Source of the DNA: Pictodentalium vernedei
Lineage: Eukaryota; Mollusca; Scaphopoda; Dentaliida; Dentaliidae
NCBI GenBank assembly: GCA_031216915.1
Contig: JAUFNR010000012.1
Span: forward strand, 744,001 to 808,000
Reading direction: 5' to 3'
Length of the DNA stretch: 64,000 nt
The translations under genes and the position numbers were made by a program. Shown here piece by piece: positions 1 through 8,589 of this stretch. How positions within the stretch are numbered: the first letter of the stretch is position 1; each line of letters begins with the position of its first letter. The notes beneath the pieces were generated by a model. That model was not told the origin of the DNA, searched no databases, and saw nothing but the letters and a program-made list of their open reading frames with translations.

Positions 1-1062
1 GAGGTCCGACCGGATGGTGAAAGGGATACGGATGACTTGGAGCTATCCCTTTCGGAACAACATAAAGCTGCCGTGGACTTCATCCGGCACTTTCTCCCTC
101 AAGTTGTTCCGTCGGGCCAGACTGCTGCGGTTCCGGACAAGAGAATTATAGTGTCATTGGACTCTGATTTCTTTGAGCGGTTCAGGGACATCGCTCCCGA
201 GTTTCCGTCTCAGTCCAATAATGTTGCAAGAACATTTGAATTATTGAACGACGCTATATTCAAACTTGCTTCCAAAACAGGGAAAGCAGGTTTCTTGTCC
301 GCCAATACTCCCAACCTGCCTTTCATTAATGCAAGGAATAAATTCGACACGGCAGGACAGGGTATTCTGAGAGTTCCTCTGCGTATGGACGACGAGGCGG
401 AAGACTTAGAGTTATCATTACCGTCGTCGGCGTCTATTCCAACAGCGGTGTTGGAAACAACTATTTCGTCTAACAGAGCCAGTTTAGATGCCTTATCTTA
501 CGCAGATCACCTTACTAAGGCGTTATCACTGCGCCTTCAAGGGAAAGAATTTCAGGATATTCAATCCTCTTTAAGACTTCTTTCAAGGGCAGTAGCTTAT
601 TCCACGTGTAACTCCGCCCTTTCAGTGGCAAACCTGGAGTTGGTTAGACGTGAGGATGCCCTAGCTACATCCACACTCGTGGATACTAAGGTGAAGAACT
701 CTCTCAGAGTCGCTTCGGTCTCCGGAGAACTTCTCTTTGACGGCAAGCTTTCTGCAATTTATGATAAAATTACAAAGAAAGCTTCGGATTCTCTGCTGTT
801 CAAATCTGCTTCTAAGAAGTCGGACACGGCAGACAAGAGTAAGACAGGCACTTCTGGGTCTAATGCGCCCAAGAGAGGTTCCTATAGAGGTTCCGGTGCG
901 TCCTCTTGGTCTTATTCAAGAGACCGTCAAGGTAGCGACTCACGTTCGGGACGTCCTTCGGGCCGGGACAACCGGTTGGATGCCCCGAGGTCGACGGGAC
1001 GAGGTGCGGGTCGTGGAGGACGTGGTTTCTCCTACCGCAGGCCTCGCAGGTCCAGGAGGTGA
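1..1062 (+). CDS. DIRS gag-like protein, C-terminal 353 residues (copy 1)
   Basis: The frame is open from the first base of the window to TGA at 1060-1062, so the N-terminus lies upstream of the window. About 270 residues match the central domain of the copy 2 protein, starting with the LSEQHKA motif. The tail is rich in Ser, Arg and Gly and ends in RRPRRSRR, a basic nucleic-acid-binding type of tail. In DIRS elements the first frame is taken to be a gag-like structural protein that binds the element RNA. No internal stop or shift is seen. The pol frame overlaps its 3' end in another reading frame. Confidence 0.8.
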   Translation, partial: EVRPDGERDTDDLELSLSEQHKAAVDFIRHFLPQVVPSGQTAAVPDKRIIVSLDSDFFERFRDIAPEFPSQSNNVARTFELLNDAIFKLASKTGKAGFLSANTPNLPFINARNKFDTAGQGILRVPLRMDDEAEDLELSLPSSASIPTAVLETTISSNRASLDALSYADHLTKALSLRLQGKEFQDIQSSLRLLSRAVAYSTCNSALSVANLELVRREDALATSTLVDTKVKNSLRVASVSGELLFDGKLSAIYDKITKKASDSLLFKSASKKSDTADKSKTGTSGSNAPKRGSYRGSGASSWSYSRDRQGSDSRSGRPSGRDNRLDAPRSTGRGAGRGGRGFSYRRPRRSRR

Positions 1063-3030
1063 TGGCTTAAACTTCTATCGCGTACCGGTTGGCGGAAGGT
1101 TGTCGAGCTTTTCACAAGAGTGGGCGTCAATTACGGACGACCCTTGGGTGAGAGGAGTGACTTCGGAAGGTCTAAAGATATCCTTCAAACGAAAGCCTCC
1201 ATTAACTCGAAGTCCAAAATGGACTCAACTTCCGTCAAATCCGCGAAAAGAGACGCTCTATTATCAGAGGTGCAGTCTCTTTTAATGAAGAACGCGGTAG
1301 AGGTCGTAGAAAACCAGGAGACTCCGGGATTCTACAGCCATCTGTTTCTGGTTCCGAAACCAGACGGCTCGTTCCGTCCAGTCATAGATTTGAGCTGGAT
1401 AAACAAGCTGATCGTCGCTCCAAAGTTTTATATGGAGACGATTCGGTCGGTCAGAGCGAGTATTCGGGTGAACGATTATGCAACGAGCATAGATCTCAAA
1501 GATGCGTACTTTCACGTCATGGTACATCCGACATTCAGAAAGTATCTATGCGTCGCAGTCCTAGGAGTGGTGTATCAATTCCGGGCGATGTGCTTCGGAT
1601 TGAATCTAGCACCCTGGGCTTTCACTCGGGTAATGAACTCAGTAATGATCTATTTCCGAGCTCATTCGTCTGCGGTAACGTTGGCCTACCTGGACGACAT
1701 TCTTCAGAGGTACGGCAATGAGTTAACGCTTCAGAACGATGTTCAGAATCTACTTCTATTGCTCCGACGTCTCGGTTTTATAGTAAATGAGGAGAAGTCG
1801 GATCTGGTGCCATCCAAGTCATTCACACATCTGGGAATGAGCTTCGAGACGCACAACAATCTCGTTCATCTGCCGTTAACCAGAGCGAAATTAGTCAGTT
1901 GTTACGCTCGCTATTGTCTGCACACAGACAAAGTCACGGCGAGAGAATTTATGAGACTGATAGGTCTGTGCGGAGCCGCTGCGGATCTCATTCCGATGGG
2001 GCGGTTACGCACGCGTCCTCTCCAAATTTTCTTGACTCAGAATTGGAGTGTGAAAATTCATTCGCTCGACATAGACGTTCTCTTGTCAGATCAAGTGAAA
2101 CAAGAGATTCAGACTTGGGCAAACATTCAGTGGTTAACTCAGGGAGTTCCACTGCAGTTGCCGGATCCGAGTTTTACCATTATGACGGATGCCAGTCAAA
2201 CAGGTTGGGGTGCATCATTGATCCCAACGGATTCGAGATGCCAGGGTCTTTGGGATCCGCAATTCCTGGGCAAGCACATAAACATCAAGGAAATGATGTC
2301 AATTTGGCTTGCGTTACGTCATTGGATGGACATTATTCACAATGCTCATGTCCAAATCCTATCCGACAATATGACAGTAGTGGCGTATATACGGAATCAG
2401 GGAGGCACTCATTCAGTTCTGTTGTTCAATCTAACGGAAAGAATCCTTCTGTTTGCACTAGAGCATCAGGTTCTTCCTTCGGTCCGTCACATACCGGGTC
2501 GTCTGAATGTACTAGCAGACTCCCTTTCACGAAAGGGTCACTTGTTGCCGTCGGAGTGGACTCTCAACAAACAAGTATTCAATCAGATTTGCTACCAATG
2601 GGAACGGCCAATGATAGATTTATTTGCGACACATCTCAACAATCAGTTGCAGACGTATGTGTCTCCGTGTCCGGATCCAAGAGCATTTGCAGTAGACGCT
2701 CTGTCGATCCCTTGGGACGGAATGATAGGATATGCGTATCCTCCAGCGCCGTTAATTCAGCAATCTCAATGCAAGATTCTGTTGGTAGCATCTCTGTCTC
2801 CACAGAGACCGTGGATAAATCTACTCAGGTGTCTGTTGTGGGACCTACCGCGAAAGCTTCCTCCACGGGAGGATCTTCTTTCGCAGGGGAAATCGCGTCA
2901 ACTCCATCACAACCCGCAAGGTCTCAACCTTCACGTTTTTCCGTTGTGCGGTCCTTCTTGCATGGCAAGCACTTTACAGGACGAGCAGTGGACGCGATTT
3001 CTAACTGTAGGAGGACCTCCTCTTCGCTAA
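761..3030 (+). pseudogene. DIRS reverse transcriptase / RNase H (pol), copy 1, frameshifted
   Basis: The protein copies element RNA to DNA and removes the RNA strand. Polymerase motifs are visible: SIDLKDAYF (about 1487-1513), the FGLNLAPW loop, and YLDD (1687-1698). RNase H follows with TDASQTGWG, the Glu of NIKEMM, the Asp of ILSDN and HIPGRLN...ADSLSR. The next 150 residues carry DLFATHLN and AYPPAP, the region often annotated as Dam-like methyltransferase in DIRS elements. Compared with copy 2, one base is missing near 1243-1245 (AAATCCGCGAAAAG against AAATCCTCAGAAAAG). The upstream GGRLSSFSQEW segment is therefore in another frame from the polymerase core. A 21-bp in-frame deletion near 2760 removes seven residues. 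The first in-frame ATG is 761, inside gag; the true start is unknown. Confidence 0.8.
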
Positions 3031-3986
3031 ACTATGCGGCTAAGTGGAAGGTTTTTCGTCGTTGGTGTAGGGATCATTCTGTGGATATTTTTGATCCCTC
3101 TATACCAGACATTGCAAACTTTCTAGTATACTTGTTTGACGAAATCAAACTGCAGCCTGTTACTATTAAGGGTTATAGGTCTATGTTATCTGATACCTAT
3201 GCACATCATGATAGTTTACAAATTGGATCTAATGTCTCTTTATCTAAGTTGGTTAGAAACTTCTCGATAAATAGACCCAGAACTCTTAGGTTAATTCCTA
3301 AATGGAATTTAGCTTGGGTTCTTCTTAAATTGAAGGAAAAGCCATTTGAACCTCTTGGGACAGTAGATTTCAAATTCTTATCTTACAAGACAGCTTTTCT
3401 CTTAGCTTTCTCTTCTGCTAGAAGAGTCAGTGAGCTTCATGCACTGTCGGTGGATGATTCTCACTATCGTAGTGTAGGGAACACTGTCACCTTCACTACT
3501 AATGTGGGTTTTTTAGCTAAGAATCAGGCTCCTAATAAATATCCGGAACCTATTGTTATTAAGGCTCTTCCGTCTTCAGACGGGCGTAGGCCTTTACTCT
3601 GTCCTGTTAGAGCGTTACGTATCTATAAACAGAGATCTCAGTTTATCAGAAAGGGACGAAAACGTTTCTTTCTGTCTTTGATGCCTAATAGAAGGGACAT
3701 TTTGGTCCATTCTATTGCTAGATGGATTCAATTAACTATCCGTACTGCTTATGAGAGTTTATCTTCTTCTCAGCAGTCTGTGCTTAAGATTTCGGCTCAT
3801 GAAGTAAGAGCTCTTGCTACTTCTTGGGCTTACGCTAATAGTATTGCTATTACAGATTTAATGAAGGCTGCTTATTGGTCTCAGCCATCCACATTCACTA
3901 ATTTTTATCTCAGAAATATTGAGTCCATTTCTGGAGACCTGCATTGTTTAGGTCCGTTATCTGTTACTCAGAATGTCGTCCACTAA
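2769..3986 (+). CDS. DIRS tyrosine recombinase (integrase), copy 1
   Basis: This enzyme joins the circular element DNA to the chromosome by strand exchange through a tyrosine. The start chosen is the only ATG close to the domain (2769), giving 405 residues; the frame is open further upstream, but there it overprints RNase H. Catalytic residues are visible: Arg in SARRVSEL (residue 218 or 219), His and Arg in HEVR (344 and 347), Trp 370 and the nucleophile Tyr 380 in NFYLRN. The N-terminal part (AAKWKVFRRWC...IANFLVYLF...IKGYRSML) is the usual DNA-binding core of DIRS recombinases. It overlaps pol by about 260 nt in another frame. No lesion is seen, so it may still be functional. Confidence 0.85.
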   Translation: MQDSVGSISVSTETVDKSTQVSVVGPTAKASSTGGSSFAGEIASTPSQPARSQPSRFSVVRSFLHGKHFTGRAVDAISNCRRTSSSLNYAAKWKVFRRWCRDHSVDIFDPSIPDIANFLVYLFDEIKLQPVTIKGYRSMLSDTYAHHDSLQIGSNVSLSKLVRNFSINRPRTLRLIPKWNLAWVLLKLKEKPFEPLGTVDFKFLSYKTAFLLAFSSARRVSELHALSVDDSHYRSVGNTVTFTTNVGFLAKNQAPNKYPEPIVIKALPSSDGRRPLLCPVRALRIYKQRSQFIRKGRKRFFLSLMPNRRDILVHSIARWIQLTIRTAYESLSSSQQSVLKISAHEVRALATSWAYANSIAITDLMKAAYWSQPSTFTNFYLRNIESISGDLHCLGPLSVTQNVVH

Positions 3987-4042
3987 ACAGTTGCAACTAT
4001 AGCTATGCAGGCTTTCTGTTCCGGCAGTGACTCCGTCCGGCT

Positions 4043-4098
4043 GCCCTCTTCGCTCTGGGCTATTTGACCCAGGGCAAGGGGTGGGGGGGGGGGGGGGA
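4043..4098 (+). other. Bipartite hairpin followed by G-run (copy 1)
   Basis: CTGGG and CCCAG enclose the loop CTATTTGA, and GCC/GGC extends the stem across a 9-nt bulge. A run of G with one T follows. It sits about 60 bp after the recombinase stop. Confidence 0.6.
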
Positions 4099-4445
4099 GG
4101 GTGTTCCCTTAGGTCACCTGCTTTATAGTGAAAAGTAAGGGAATGCCTCCTCCAAAGTCAGTATTTCTGAGTCGTTTCCGGGATGGTTTTACAGTGTAAT
4201 ATTAATGTTAAAAATTCATTCATGTCATATTTTTAAAGTGTAGCTCGGTGTGAAGCATTTGTATATGTCAAGTGTCAAACGGGTGTTAATATACAATCAT
4301 CGGACACTTTTAAAAGAATATAAAGAGTCTCAATTCTCTGGACTAACTTTATTTATTGGCTTACTTTAAAAATAATTAGTATAAGGGTTATACTGGATGT
4401 TAATAGAGAACATGAATGTTATTGTGCTCAATTATGAAGGGTATT

Positions 4446-4481
4446 GTATCTTTCTAATTTAACATAAAATAAGAAAGATAC
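4446..4481 (+). other. 3' noncoding hairpin (copy 1)
   Basis: GTATCTTTCT pairs perfectly with AGAAAGATAC around an A+T loop. It lies between the recombinase and the internal complementary region. Confidence 0.6.
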
Positions 4482-4589
4482 ATGTAAAGCCTAATACTCC
4501 TTTTCTCCTTGAGGGGTTGCCTCTATATTATATAGTTGAGCTTATTGGATTTTCCTCTATGTCCTAGGCCCTCCAGCCTTTTTACTATT

Positions 4590-4678
4590 CAGCTAAGTCT
4601 GGGTCATTGGTACAGTATAAAAATGTTAAAAAATTTATAGTAATTTATATATTTTTTATACTTACCAATGACCCAGAC
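4590..4678 (+). repeat. Internal complementary region (copy 1)
   Basis: The segment is the reverse complement of the right end joined to the left end (as known from copy 2). This is the template logic proposed for closing the DIRS circle. Confidence 0.8.
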
Positions 4679-4753
4679 GGGGATGGCCCTCCCAGGAGTT
4701 GGGAACTCTTACCTCCCCGCTGAGTACATAGAGCTGACCAGGCACTGCCAGTA

Positions 4754-4943
4754 AGAATGATAATTGGCGCCAATTTCGAAACGTCCTTGACACTGCGCAT
4801 GCGCAGTAGGGGCAAAGTATGGAGGTCCTATAGGACATGATTTCTTTTGGTTTTGGATGCAAATTTTGGGGATTGGGGGGCAAAATTTGTGTTTGGCCCT
4901 GGATTTTTTAGAGTTAGCACCAGCTAAGTCTGGGTCATTGGTA
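4754..4943 (-). repeat. Right inverted terminal repeat (copy 1)
   Basis: 190 bp matching the copy 2 ITR, with changes around the palindrome (...CCTTGACACTGCGCATGC...). The 16-bp palindrome ACTGCGCATGCGCAGT is at 4792-4807. A 38-bp A+T extension continues to 4981. Confidence 0.8.
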
Positions 4944-4981
4944 AGTATAAAAAATATATAAATTACTATAAATTTTTTAAC

Positions 4982-6542
4982 TTTCTGAACCGATGGTTTG
5001 AACCAAATTTGGTATGTGGTATTATTGGGTCATAAGTACTTGTCTCATGCAAAAAAAAAATTCCTGCATCCCCATGGGAACCCTGGGAGCTAAAAATAGA
5101 AATATTTTCAAACACCCATATTTCCCAAATCACACGGAACAGAGAGCTGTTATTTGGTATGAAGCATCCTTAGGACCAGTAGAATTGAATGGTAAGAAAA
5201 ATATTGCTGTCGGTTATGTTAGGGTGTTCTGCAATGGGCATCGAAAAAAAATGCTGAGTTAGCATATTTGCAAAAAAAATTTAAAATCTTTTCTCCAGAA
5301 CCAATCATCCGAATCTTTTGATATTCGGTATACAGCATTCATAGGGGGGTCAGATACAAGTGTGTTAAAATAAAGCCCATTGGTTCATATTTGGGCTAAA
5401 TACAGGAGCCCAACTTTTTAACTTAGGGTAATATGGGGAATATTATTTAAAAATCTTCTTCTTCAGAACACCATCAGAATCTGTTTGGTATACATCATTG
5501 CTATGAGGGTCAGATTCGAGATTGTTCAAACCAAGTCCCTAGGTTAATATTTGGGCTTCCTACGGAAGCCAAAATTTTAACTTTGTTCGATGTGTGGGAT
5601 AATTTGTAAAAACCTTCTTCAGATCCATCAGTCAGAATGCTTTCATATTTGGTATGCAACATCTCTAGGGGGGTCAGATTCAAGTTTGTTCAAATCGGAT
5701 CCCTAGGTATATATTTGGGCTCACTATTGTAGCCCAAATTTTTACTTAGAGTGATATGAGGAAATTTCTTTAAAAATCTTCTTCTTCAGATCCAGCAGAC
5801 GGAATGCTTTCATATTTGGTATACAGCATCTCTAGGGGGGTCTGATTCAAGTTTGTTCAAATTGGATTCAAGTTTGTTCAATACAAGTGCCTGGGGAAAT
5901 ATTTGGTCTCCATCTGGGAACCTGAAATTTAACTTAGTACAATATGAGGGAATTTCTTGAAAAATCTTCTTCAGTTCCACTAGTCAGAATGGTTTCATAT
6001 TTGGTATACAGCATCTCTAGGGGAGTCTGATTCAAGTTTGTTCAAATTGGATCGGTAGGTTAATATTTGGGCTCGCTATGGTAGCCCTAATTTTAACTTA
6101 GTGCAATATGAAGAAATTTCTCTTCTTCAGATCCAACAGTCAGAATGCTTTCATATTTGGTACACAACATCTCTAGGGAAGTCAGATTCAACATTTTTCA
6201 AATCGAGAACCTGGGTTAATTTTTGGGCTCCCTATGGGAGCCGGAATTGGCAATGCTGCTGAAGAATTAAAAATTTTGTATTCAGTACCCTCTTGAGGTG
6301 TGTAACTAAGATTAGTCCACATAGGTTGTATCAAGGGGCTTCATAGGGAAGCTCTACATTTTACATTATGATCAAATGAAGAAAAGGCATGATCCCTGGA
6401 TTATTTTTGTCACTCCTGAGGGACTCAAGGATTGACAGTGTATCCTATGGAGATGGATTGCTTAATGTAGACTCATTCTTGGACTCTGTTTATATTGTGT
6501 TCTGTTCAAGATGACCACTTCAGGCCCCATGGGGCCTCTTGT
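4982..6542 (+). mobile_element. Pearl/Helitron-like non-autonomous element, 3' part
   Basis: The sequence begins at the same internal point (TTTCTGAACC) as the right flank of DIRS copy 3. It contains about six imperfect tandem units of roughly 165 bp, recognised by a recurring ATTTGGTAT motif near 5323, 5484, 5647, 5814, 5999 and 6153. It ends with a short palindrome GGCCCCATGGGGCC followed by CTTGTTT. Such arrays between a 5' hairpin and a 3' hairpin are typical of bivalve pearl and Helitron-related elements. No coding capacity is seen. Confidence 0.6.
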
Positions 6543-6612
6543 TTATTTTATTTTTTATTTTTGTAATTATTTCTTTGCCACCCAAAGTTCATGTTCTTGG
6601 TATGTTTTAGGC
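6543..6612 (-). repeat. Fragment of palindromic MITE family (TTAGGCC family)
   Basis: The reverse complement matches the right half of the element at 16112-16515 (GGCCTAAAAC...AATAAAAAA). Confidence 0.5.
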
Positions 6613-6632
6613 CTCATAATCTGGAGAACAGG

Positions 6633-6832
6633 TGTACTGCATGTGGATGGTGCACCTGTCAACCAATGTTAACTCTTCTTGTGTGGAGTTAGTATATTGG
6701 GAAGTCTGACAGTTGCTCGCCTCTGCTCGGTGGTTCTCTCCAGGTACTTCGGCTTCCTGATACCGTAAAACTGTCTGACATGAGGTTACCCTAGCTGTTG
6801 AAAGTGTCATTAAACTCAAATAAATAAATTCA
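6633..6832 (+). mobile_element. SINE, 3' part
   Basis: It shares the tail with the SINEs at 54455 and 15340 (GGTTCTCTCCAGGTAC..., then ...GTCATTAAACTC and an AATAAATAAAT tail). The head is missing. Bases 6833-7194 hold only weak similarity to a palindromic repeat (ACAATTTATGG, 6856-6905) and nothing else recognisable. Confidence 0.5.
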
Positions 6833-7194
6833 GAGTGTATGGAATTGTTGTGTTACAATTTATGGCTATGGGAGAGTGCCTTGCGTCCCATAAGTTGCAA
6901 TAAGGCAAAGACATGAAACCAATTTTGACGTCCAAAAATAATTGAGCTCTCTACCAGTTAAGAGAAAATGAGTTTCTTCAGGACAATCCAATCAAGAGCT
7001 TGGTGTTGAAAGAGTTAGAAACCCTAGATATTCTCCATGTATTTTTGTTCATATGAAATGTTTAGCTATTGTATATTGGGAGAGTGCATATGATCATTCC
7101 AATAAAATGTAACAAAACAGTTATTGACAAGAAATAATCAAGAATTCTTACAGTTAATCGAATAGATAAAGTTTAGAGATGGGTGATATGTAGA

Positions 7195-7390
7195 GAGTAA
7201 TCGCTTGACTGGACTGGTGACCTGAAATAATTCATTCAAGGCGAGGGACTATATTGTAAAACACTCGTGTGCGAATTCATGAGAGTTGAGGGACGTTATA
7301 CAAACACGAGTGCACATGAGTGTTTTACAGTATAGTCCCTCGCCTCGAATGAATTATTTCACGTAACCAGTCCAGTCAAGCGATTACTCT
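7195..7390. repeat. Foldback element
   Basis: The left arm starting AGAGTAATCGCTTGACTGGA is repeated inverted and ends at 7390. Arms of about 85 bp flank a short loop, and the inner part GTAAAACACTCGTG also pairs. No frame is present. Confidence 0.6.
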
Positions 7391-7513
7391 GTTTATTACT
7401 TTTCATTATTAACGATAATTATATTATTTAATCCTTTACCTAACGTAACGACCAAAAATGGCCAGTGCCATTCTCAAAACTCACCAATTAATTTTCATTA
7501 TATTTTTATACTG

Positions 7514-7703
7514 TACCAATGACCCAGACTTAGCTGGTGCTAACTCCACAAAAACCAGGGCCAAACACAAATTTTGCCCCCCAATCCCCAAAATTTGCAT
7601 CCAAAACAAAAAGAAATCATGTCCTAAAGGACCTCCATAGTACGACTCTACTGCGCATGCGCAGTGACGCAGTCGTCCCGAAATTGGCACCAAATATCAT
7701 TCT
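7514..7703 (+). repeat. Left inverted terminal repeat (copy 2)
   Basis: 190 bp pairing with 14414-14603, with one mismatch near 7689. The palindrome ACTGCGCATGCGCAGT lies at 7650-7665. It contains the NRF-1 consensus TGCGCATGCGCA, a possible promoter element. Confidence 0.85.
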
Positions 7704-8589
7704 CTGTTTGGCCCTTCATCAGTCAACATCTCACTGATCTTTGTGCTTGTAAATCTCAGTTTAAAGGATGCCAGACACGTAATTTTTGGAGAAAATGTGA
7801 TTCTAAGGAGGATAGAAGGAGGAGAGGAAAAAAGAAGTGGCAAAAAATAATCAGGGCTGTACTTAAAATTTTTTGTTGAAATTATGTTAAGTTGCCTATT
7901 TTCGAGGCATGGGCCTCTTGTTGTCATTCTTGCTAATTGTTGCACTGCTTATTCATTGTTTCCTCTCCCCTAGCCTTCTAAAGTCCCCCCTTGCAATTCT
8001 CCCATGCTTTTGGCATATTTTTGAGAAGTTTCATTTCTAAAATTCCCTGGGAGAGTTGCTTGGTTACAGAATGTTTTCTGTTATTTTCCCCATAGTTACG
8101 TTTTCACCCATGGGTGTATAACGTTTGTGTTCTGCATCTTCCATCTGATGTTCTGCAGATTCTCCCCTGGGAGTCTCTGTTTTGCATCAGATAGAGTGTA
8201 ATTGATGACTGATTCCGGGCCAGTTTTTTCAGTGCCTGGAGTCATGTTTTCTACTGTGTTTACACTGTTTGTTTTCATTGGCAACAGCCTTTTTTGAGGG
8301 GGGCTGTTTGCCTTTGTGGTAGTTTATCTCATTATAAGATACATTTATATTATCCGAAAGTGTCTCATTAATTATTTTATATAATTTTAAAATTTTTGAC
8401 CACACTTTGCCATCGGATCCATCGGGGCTCAACGTTACTTTTCAGCAACTTGGGCTTCTCTGAAAAAATATTTTTTCAAAATTATTTTGTTTTGCAATTG
8501 TTTTTTCATTTATTAATGGATCATGTTATTATGTATCTTTGTGTCAGGGGTTTTTGCGAGTAACTAGGACTTATTGTTGTTCTTTCACA
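7704..8589 (+). other. 5' noncoding region of DIRS copy 2
   Basis: There is no convincing frame. The segment is conserved in copies 3 and 4 (for example GATGTTCTGCAG and TCCATTGGGGCTCAACG in those copies), so it belongs to the element. A polypyrimidine-poor TTTGTGTCAG just before gag could be a splice acceptor, but this is only a guess. Confidence 0.5.

Larger units (their letters stand above)
1..4981 (+). mobile_element. DIRS-type tyrosine-recombinase retrotransposon, copy 1 (5' part outside window)
   Basis: The visible part holds the gag C-terminus, a reverse transcriptase/RNase H frame, a tyrosine recombinase, an internal complementary region and the right inverted terminal repeat. This order and the overlap of the frames are diagnostic of DIRS elements, which integrate a circular DNA intermediate with a tyrosine recombinase instead of a DDE integrase. 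Internal sequence is close to copy 2. The right boundary at 4981 is set by alignment with copies 2-4, which all end in the same AATTTTTTAAC. The right flank is a pearl-like repeat at the same internal position that receives copy 3. Confidence 0.9.

Noticed and set aside
1899-2768. N-terminal extension of the tyrosine recombinase frame
   Set aside because: It starts at TTG, overprints RNase H, is Ser-rich without domain, and differs between copies 1 and 2 in step with RNase H synonymous changes. A start near 2769 fits the enzyme core.
7897-7923. GGCATGGGCCTCTTGTTG inside the DIRS 5' region as a Helitron-like 3' end
   Set aside because: It is part of the DIRS leader, is not preserved in copies 3 and 4, and no 5' partner is nearby. 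It is probably coincidence.
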